From Eulemur rufifrons (lineage: Eukaryota; Chordata; Mammalia; Primates; Lemuridae), in the NCBI RefSeq assembly GCF_041146395.1, contig NC_090984.1, forward strand, positions 126,794,280-126,858,279: 64,000 nt of DNA, read 5' to 3'. Each line of letters opens with the position of its first letter. Positions within the stretch are counted from its first letter, which is position 1. A program made the translations under genes and the position numbers. The notes beneath the pieces are model-generated. The model saw only the letters and a list, made by a program, of their open reading frames with translations. It made no database searches and was not told the origin of the DNA. Shown here piece after piece: positions 56,731 through 64,000 of the stretch.

Positions 56731-58280
56731 AGTATATCTGAGCAGGAGAACGTAGGGAGCCCAGACACAGGGGGACAAAACCGAGGTCACTAGAGGAACT
56801 TGGACCCTCTGGCAGCTACATGCTCAGCACCCCTCTCTCATCAACCTCAGACTCATTTCTTTCTCATCCTTTGTGGTATTTGCAAAGTTTCTCTTCCCCC
56901 CATGGAAATATTCAGCATTTCCTTGGGAATCCGTTGGGCTCATCCAGGATACAGAACCAGGGAGACCCAGGTCTCTCCTGCAGCGCCCTGGGCTTGGGCA
57001 AGTGCAGGGGTGACTAGGAAGTGCCTCGGCCCCTGTGTCAGATGCAGGGCCTGCGGGCCAGGAGGAGGTCAGAAAGGGGAGATGAACAGCGGGCTGGGCA
57101 CACCAGGATGGTCAATGCCACCTTCCTTGCTGGTGAGGAGGGAGCCCCGGGGAAGCCTGGCCTCCCTCACAGGGCAGGAGCCACACTCACCCGGCTGCTG
57201 CCCACCCAGGAGCTGACCCGGCTCAGCAGCACGACCTGAGCTGGCCGACAGCTCCTGCTCTGAATTATCAGGGCCTCACTTCCCTCAGTTGTGGGTTCCC
57301 AGGGGGCCCCCAGCCCCGGCTCACACCCCTGCTGGTCTCCACAGTGTCCTGGGCAGCAATGAACTGGGGACACCCAGCACCCCTGCACCTTCATGACCTC
57401 TGTGGTTGGCACCAGGGAGTCCCTAGGCACAGCCTGTGTTTGGGGCCAGACACAGCCCCCTCCTCTGGGCAGGAGGCACCAGGAAGTCACATTGCAAAGG
57501 GCCCTGCTACGGGATGTGGGATCCAGGACCTTGGTACAATCACCCGTGTCCTCCCCAGGCCACGTGCATCCCCTGCTCACCCCAGCGGAGACACTGGGTC
57601 CATGTTCAGCGTCAACTGCAGCCAGGACCAGGAAGCAGACGTGTCTCCTCCACTGTGGTTTTCAAGTGCGGCTCTTCTGTTCCTGGACTTGAGAAGTAAA
57701 AAGCAAAAGACAGTCACCCCGTGGATCCCCCCTGCCCAGATGGGACAGGGACATGGCCCACAATAGATGCCCCATGGGGGAAGCAGCAGGTGGTGGCCCA
57801 TCCCAGGCCCTGGTCCTCAGGGACTCGGACCTTCCCAGCTCTCCCTCCTGAGTCCCCTCTTCCAAGATCAGTTCTTGCTTCTCCACCTGGGGAGATGCCC
57901 CATCCAGGTCCCCAGGGCCCTGCCCTCCGGCTCCTGGCTGTGCCCCTGAGAGGGGGCCTGCTGGGCTGCAGGGCCAGGGTGGCCCTCCCCACAGTCCAGG
58001 CAGCTCGGTGTTGGCTGCACTGACTGCACATGGCTCTGCTGGGTGTGGCCCTCCAGGGGCAACCCTGGCCCCACTCAGGGGCATCTGCAGGGTCCCTCTA
58101 GCCGGGAGAACAGGCAAACCCACAGCGTGGGCAGGTCCTTTCTCCCGTTGTGAGGTGTTTGCTGTTGTCTGTCTGACAAGGGCACATACCCAGGCCCAGG
58201 GTCAGTGTGTGGGCTCGGCCCATGTGCCACATGCAGGGAAGAAGGGAAGTACCACTCCGGCTGCTGTGAACACGGGCCAC

Positions 58281-58434
58281 AGTGTGTGTGACTGTGAGTG
58301 TGTGTGTGTGTGTGTGTGTGTGAGTCTGTGTGACTGTGTGTGTGTGTGTGAGAGTGTGTGTGAGTGTGAATGTGTGAGTGTGTGTGTGTGTGACTGTGTG
58401 TGTGTGTGTGAGTGTGTGTGTGTGTGCGTTTGTG
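58281..58434. repeat. (TG)n microsatellite, unit 3
   Basis: About 154 bp of interrupted TG repeats. Confidence 0.9.
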
Positions 58435-58820
58435 CCCTGCAGGATCAGTAGTTGTGTGGCCGGCTCTGAGCCAGGCCCATGAGCTGTGGGTTAAAGTGAC
58501 ATTTAACCAGAAGAACTTCAAGGAGATAGGAGGCTCCTGCCAAGCCCCGAGGGTTTCTGCACCACTGTGGGTGTGGCCGGGCCAGGGCCTGTGGAGCTCC
58601 AGGGAAGGGGCTCCCCGAGGCTCTCACAGAATCCTTGCTTGGGGCCTCCCTGCAGAGCTCCCTGGGTTTAGAAAGGTCAGTTCACCGTTTCCAGTCAAAA
58701 GCACATGCTGTCAGTGAAGGAGCATGTGACCCGGGGCACAGCCAGGTCACCCTGGGCTGGGACAGTGGGAGGAAGATGCTCTGGGAGCCCAGAGGGAACC
58801 TCCGCTGCCGGAGGGGCTGG

Positions 58821-58834
58821 GCTGCAGGGGGCGC
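58821..58834 (+). promoter_or_regulatory. CTCF-like motif upstream of VH1, unit 3
   Basis: GCTGCAGGGGGCGC, 655 bp before the VH1 ATG. Confidence 0.5.
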
Positions 58835-59364
58835 TCAGGAGCACCCAGCACAGGCTGCTGCCAGCAGCAGGTGCACAGGAGGCTGGGAGGGGTTCCTCCT
58901 GGGGACTGGCTCTTCCTTTTTTAAAAAACCTAAAATAGGAATTTTATATGACGTATTATTCCTCCTCAGCTGTGTTTAAGTAACACAATATTTTAATGAA
59001 AGCCACATTTACAAAGCGTCTCTAGCCCTCCTGCATGTGCTAAGAGTAAGCAGCTGGGGGCAAGGGAACATTTTTATATACAAATGGGCAGAAAATTTCA
59101 GGGAACTCACGGATCCAAAGGACAAGACCTTTGGGTATAAAATGGCACAGATGGTCCCAGGGCTCTCTGTGCATTTCCCACGTGGGTTCACAGCGAAGAA
59201 CGTGTATTTGGCGGCTTGTCCCTCAGTGGGAGGACCTCTGTGCACATGGAGTCAAGGGGGTTGCAGGGACACCTGTCCTCGGTATCGCCCTGTTGTGTGG
59301 CCCCCGCATCATCTCTGTTCTCTTTCTCACACTGGGGCAGGTCTAGGGCTATGAATCGTCCTGC

Positions 59365-59381
59365 CTCATGAATATGCAAAT
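59365..59381 (+). promoter_or_regulatory. VH1 promoter: heptamer plus octamer
   Basis: CTCATGA followed by ATGCAAAT (59374-59381). Confidence 0.9.
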
Positions 59382-59488
59382 GGCCTGAGGTCTGCTGGGG
59401 TACATACAGCTATGCCTGCGCCCCGAGAGCGTCACCCCACCACCACGTCCCTGCTGTGGAGAAGCCCCTGGCAGCTCAGCTCCTCACC

Positions 59489-59923
59489 ATGGACTGGACC
59501 TGGAGGATCCTCTTCCTGGTGGCCGCAGCGACAGGTGAGGGGCTCCCCAGTCCCAGGGTGAGGAGGGGCTCAGACCCAGCCAGGGGGACTCACCCAGTCC
59601 TGTCTCCTCTGCACAGGCGCCCGCTCCCAGGTCCAGCTGGTGCAGTCCGGGGCTTAGGTGAAGCCACCTGGGGCCTCCGTGAAGGTGTCCTGCAAGGCTT
59701 CCGGATACACCTTCACCAGCTACTACATGCACTGGGTGCGACAGACCCCTGGACAAGGGCTGGAGTGGATGGGACGGATCAACCCTAGCAATGGAGCAAC
59801 AAACTACGCACAGAAGTTCCAGGGCAGAGTCACCATGACCAGGGACACGTCTAGCAGCACAGGCTTCATGGAGCTGAGCAGTCTGCGACCCGAGGACACG
59901 GCCGTGTATTACTGTGCGAGAGA
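59489..59923 (+). pseudogene. IGHV1-like V gene broken by an FR1 stop
   Basis: Leader exon 59489-59534, intron 59535-59616, leader end 59617-59627, V region 59628-59923. Codon 10 of the V region is TAG (59655-59657) where the other two copies have GAG, so translation stops in FR1. The rest is intact and matches the unit 2 gene, with CDR2 [17 protein letters not shown]. It keeps the normal GLEWMG that unit 2 has lost and the YYCARD that unit 1 has lost. Promoter, splice sites and RSS are intact. A single base change separates it from an open frame, so inactivation looks recent, or the stop could be a polymorphism or assembly error. Confidence 0.92.
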
Positions 59924-59961
59924 CACAGTGTGACAACCCACATCCTGAGGGGTCAGAAACC
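59924..59961 (+). promoter_or_regulatory. V-RSS of VH1 pseudogene, unit 3
   Basis: CACAGTG, then TCAGAAACC at 59953-59961 with a 22-bp spacer. Confidence 0.88.
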
Positions 59962-60244
59962 CTGAGGGAGACGCAGCTGTGCTGGGGATGAGAAAGTGAT
60001 GAGGGACATTAGGTTGAAATGTTTCCCAATATGGGTTAGTTAGTTGAGGAAAAGGAATATGTGACACGTGTATGCATTCTAATTACATTGCAAAGATTTC
60101 ATCCACTTGTCATCGTATCAACAGAGCTTAGAGAACTACGGAAGACTCAAACTAATAAAGCTGGTACAAGCATTTCCATCAAGTTATTAACGTGAACAAG
60201 AGTTTTCACATCAGTTGGGTAAATAAATTGGAGTAAGAATTCTT

Positions 60245-60576
60245 TTTTTTTTTTTTTTTGGCAGAGTCTCACTTTGTTGCCCAGGCTAGAATGAGTGCCG
60301 TGGTGTCAGCCTAGCTCACAGAAACCTCAAACTCCTGGGCTTAAGCGATCCTTCCGCCTCAGCCTCCCGAGTGGCTGGGACTACAGGCATGCGCCACCAT
60401 GCCCGGCTAATTTTTTCTATATATATTTTAGTTGGCCACATAATTTCTTTCTATTTTTAGTAGAGACGGGGTCTCGCTCTTGCTCAGGCTGATCTCGAAC
60501 TCCTGACCTTGACCGATCCACCCGCCTCGGCCTCCCAGAGTGCTAGGATTACAGGCGTGAGCCACCGCGCCCGGCC
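60245..60576 (-). mobile_element. Strepsirrhine-type Alu in VH1 3' flank, unit 3
   Basis: Same insertion as 28189-28525, with duplications TGGAGTAAGAATTCTT at 60229-60244 and 60577-60592. The T run is a few bases shorter. Confidence 0.95.
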
Positions 60577-60592
60577 TGGAGTAAGAATTCTT

Positions 60593-63086
60593 AATCACAA
60601 GGTACATGCCTTTTAATATATAAGAAATGGCCAAAATGTCTTTCTTATTTCTTTTAAATGAAATTTATTTTACGGTGGTTTTAAGTTCACAGTACCATCG
60701 AGAGAAGGTCCAGAGAGTTCCTGTTCACTCCCGGCCTGCGCATGCGAGAACTTCCTCGGTGTGGACACACTGTGACAGGTTCATGAATAGGTTGCAATGG
60801 ACGAACCTACCTTTGGACGTCATCATTACCCAAAATCCACAGCTTGAGTTTGGTGTCGCCGTTGGTGCCGTCCCTTCTGTGGGTTCTGGCCAATTGATAC
60901 AGACATGCATCTATTACTCTGGTGCCATAACTTGCCGACTCATTTGTGGAATTCCAAGGAAGGCAAACGATGGTGCCTGGGAAAAGAGGCCGCTCTAGGG
61001 AGGGTGGAAGCGGACAGTGGGTCAGGAACCGAGCCTGCCCTCGGGAAGGCCCGCAGTGGGTCCCGCGAGCTGTGCTGGCCTTTGCCCTCCTCAGAGGTGA
61101 AGGCGCCTCTCGTGTCCTCTGCGGAGCAGGGAGAACCCCCGAGGCATCCCCGCCTGCCTGTGTTGCTGTCCCCTCAGGGGTGGCCCTCGTGACTGCCTGT
61201 CCCATCCTAGCGCCCGCTGAGGAGGGCAGGGCACGGACTCTCTCCCCCAACACAGTGGCATCAGGGCATTGGTGGCAGGAGGGTATTGCGATTAGGAATT
61301 AGGAGACAGTGAGGGACAACAATTCAGTTGGCTGTTGTCAGGTGTCGAGAACATTCAGGTGTAGGTTTGAGACCTTCCTTTGCTTTTGGCTTTAAGTAGT
61401 TTAGGGAAGTTGGGTAGTGGATCCCTTTCATCTATTAGAGTGTGTTGGAACTTCAATAACTTTTGTGCAAACCTTTATATCACGTCTATGGAAATTTTAG
61501 CCTGCTCAATATAAAATAAGATATACAGGTATTTTCTGGGTTTATCATCCAATATCATAGAATAGTCAACGGTACAAACCAAATAGATACGTTTGATTAA
61601 GATTACAGAAGTATCTGCTGTGCATGGGACATTATAATCACTTTGGTAAAGTCTCTTTAACTTGAAAGTGTCTTATTTAAAAGTAGCAAAGAACGTTATT
61701 CGGCTGAGGCTCATGTATTACAAGGAATAGCTGAGAGTTTGGGAAAATCTGTGTCACTCTTGACACCCGATACCTTGGAGCTCGGGTGAGCAGAGTTTCG
61801 CCGACAGAGCAGCAAGGCGTCCCCTGGGTACTGACAGGTGTTGGCCTTGTCGCCGTCCAAGCACCCTGAATACTTCCGGTTAGGGAGCGGATCGGGCACT
61901 TCTTCTCTTCAGAGCCTTCTCGCTGATCGCACACGAAGGGACCTACTGCTGTCAATGTTCTTGGTCACTGCTGTGCCATCTTTTGTTCCGCTGTCTCTTC
62001 TGCTCGTGGCATCTGTGGCTGCTTCCAGGACAGGCCCTGGAGAGGGGGCCGCCCGGCTATGCAGTCTGCAGGCCACGGGCTCCGCATCGTGCATCATTTT
62101 TCTCTGACAGCATTTCAGCATGTCCTGTGGGTGTTTTAGAACAGGCAGAGGGGCGACTTCACATTCTATTTCTGTTGTCAATATAGGTCTGAAATTTCCC
62201 ATTTAACGTCACTGGTGAAATGCAATAAAATCGGGAAAGTTGTTACATCAGAAACTTCATAAACTCCTGAGTTGTGTCAGGAGTTGATTCCTGCCCCGTC
62301 CCCCGATCTTCTGCAGTCTGCGTGGTGGCCACTTCTCGTCCGGTCTTGTGTTCCTCTTCAGCCGCAGACCCTGCCTGAACACACTGTGTTCCGAATCCCT
62401 GGGAATTGACTCCACCATTCCAAGAAAATGCCCATAACTTGACTCACATCATATTCTTCCAGTGTTTTCTGCCACTTGTTTCCATGTGGGCAGATTCTCC
62501 GAGCCCTGTTCTGGTCAGAGCTGCACAGTTGAGGTCCTGCCCTTTCGGGGACACAGCATCCAGCTTCTCCAAGTGACGTCCTCCCTGGTGCCCTCTGAGG
62601 GATGGAATCCCTTCGCAGGGCTGGGCCTGGCCACAGACCTCAGGGAAGGCCTGTGGCGTGTCCAGGACATGCTCAGTGTGGAAGAAGAAAAAGGCCTGGG
62701 GAAACTCCTGGAGACGTTGTGGGGAGGGACCCGGCTGTGTCCGGATCTACATAAGAGAAGGAGGGTTCAGGTATAGGCTGGAAGTAGACACCATTCAGCC
62801 CAGCTGGCCTTTCCCACGCAACATCCTCTGCAGTCACCTCCTTTTGGATGGAGGGAAGGGCAGGTCAGGCTCTCACATAACAGCGGTAACGTAACAATCT
62901 CTCAGGGGAGATGGGAACCGCAGTACATGGGAGGTTCAGGGAGAGAAAGCAGGAAGGACCCAAACGAGCCAGATCTCAGTCCCCTCCCTGCGTGAGTACG
63001 AGGCTTCCCCGTGGGAAGATTTCTCCTCAGTCTCCAGGACAGAATAGATCTGCTAATGGGCTGTGTAAGGTCATGACGCACTCCTA
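60593..63086. other. VH1 downstream spacer, unit 3, ending at a deletion junction
   Basis: Colinear with unit 2 from 28542 on. It stops at about 63087, corresponding to about 9797 in unit 1, so the VH4 pseudogene and its flanks are missing. No gene is seen. Confidence 0.6.
60663..60955. mobile_element. Possible ancient LINE-1 3'-region fragment, unit 3
   Basis: Same segment as 7375-7700. Confidence 0.35.
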
Positions 63087-63595
63087 GGCCACTGAGTACC
63101 AACTATGCCTCATTAAAGTTAATATGAACAATTAATAGATGATTTGGTAGAGAAGGAGCAATGGACAAATAGATAATAAGGGAGATTTTAGGTTCAGTTA
63201 TCTGCATTAAGCCTGTGTGCCAGGCTTTCTATATATTTTTCAAAAAAAAAAAAAAAAAAGGCAGAGAGGCAAGAAACTGGTTTTATCTTGTTATTATAAA
63301 ATCGGGGCTCTAGAATCCACCCTAGGCATGTCCAGGTTTGGCCTGCAGTGTGTTCCAAGGACGGGATCATGGCCCAGACACTGACATTCCCAGATATGTG
63401 TCTCTGGAAATATCACACAACTTCCTTATGTGCCTAATCTTACTTTTACATCTGTAAAATACATGGAAACTTCACACCTACAAACATTGTTTCCATGTGT
63501 CTGTAAATTAAATAAGTGAACACGGGCTATGAATCACTGTACAGTCACCCAGTTTTTTTCTGGTCTTGCCCTCCCTCAGCTGTCCCACCTCAGGG
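63087..63595. other. VH3 upstream flank joined to VH1 spacer
   Basis: Begins at CTAGGCCACTGAGTACCAAC and matches 11874-12370, 18580-19085 and 50240-50745. Contains a long A-run at 63242-63259. Confidence 0.7.
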
Positions 63596-63599
63596 CTTG

Positions 63600-63623
63600 C
63601 TATATAGCAGGGGACATGCAAAT
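63600..63623 (+). promoter_or_regulatory. VH3 promoter: TATATAG element and octamer
   Basis: CTATATAG, then ATGCAAAT at 63616-63623. Confidence 0.88.
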
Positions 63624-63748
63624 AGGGCCCTCCCTCTGCTGATGAAAACCAGCCCAGCCCTCACCCTGCAGCTCTGGGACAGGAGCCCCAGCCCCGGCAT
63701 TCCCAGGTGTCCCCATTTGGAGATCAGGACTGAACACAGACACTCACC

Positions 63749-64000
<252 letters not shown>

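Larger units (their letters stand above)
56731..59360. other. LTR-to-VH1 spacer, unit 3
   Basis: Colinear with 3871-6410 and 24699-27300. It follows unit 1 at informative sites up to about 57890 and unit 2 from about 58075. Confidence 0.65.

Noticed and set aside
58008..58521. Frames on both strands rich in Cys-Val or His-Thr
   Set aside because: Translation of the TG microsatellite.

Overview
The window is a stretch of primate immunoglobulin heavy-chain variable (IGHV) locus, most likely from a strepsirrhine (lemur-type) primate. VH1 and VH3 genes with split leaders, octamer promoters and V-type recombination signal sequences (RSSs) identify the locus. Several complete Alus (for example 28189-28525 and 35116-35446) have the two-monomer layout with an AT-rich linker that I associate with strepsirrhine Alus; the species is an inference. 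All V genes are on the + strand, so the D, J and constant genes should lie beyond base 64000. No D, J or C segment is present.

Twelve V segments are visible. Three are VH1-like (6541, 27434, 59489). Two are VH4-like pseudogenes (9980, 31212). Seven are VH3-like (12531, 19237, 33746, 40092, 44170, 50900, and 63749, which the window end cuts). Six VH3 genes look intact from leader to RSS. Each VH1 copy carries a different lesion: Cys104 to Trp, Trp to Gly in FR2, and an in-frame stop. Both VH4-like copies share stops and lost core residues.

The layout is a tandem repeat. Each unit starts with a broken gammaretrovirus-like provirus ending in a 3' LTR (113-3870, about 20600-24698, about 52270-56730). 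A VH1 gene follows about 2.7 kb later, then about 3 kb of spacer, a VH4 pseudogene, and one or more VH3 genes. Unit 1 has two VH3 genes. Unit 2 has four, because of extra VH3 copies at 33746 and 40092. Unit 3 has lost its VH4 pseudogene by a deletion joined near 63087. The 8-kb VH3-spacer-VH3 block at about 12.4-20.6 kb reappears at about 44.0-52.3 kb, with the same nested LINE-1 fragments.

The V genes share one regulatory plan: octamer ATGCAAAT (with CTCATGA heptamer in VH1), a 46-nt leader exon, a short intron, the V exon and the RSS. For VH3 and VH4, a CTCF-like motif lies exactly 21 bp after the nonamer, in the same orientation as the gene. This fits V genes read by loop-extrusion-assisted RAG scanning.

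The most notable signals are the mosaic origin of unit 3 (conflicting Alu markers and a crossover at about 57.89-58.08 kb), the fixed RSS-to-CTCF spacing, the serial inactivation of VH1, and the deletion near 63087. I found no new enzymatic or defence system; the interest lies in locus evolution and recombination architecture.
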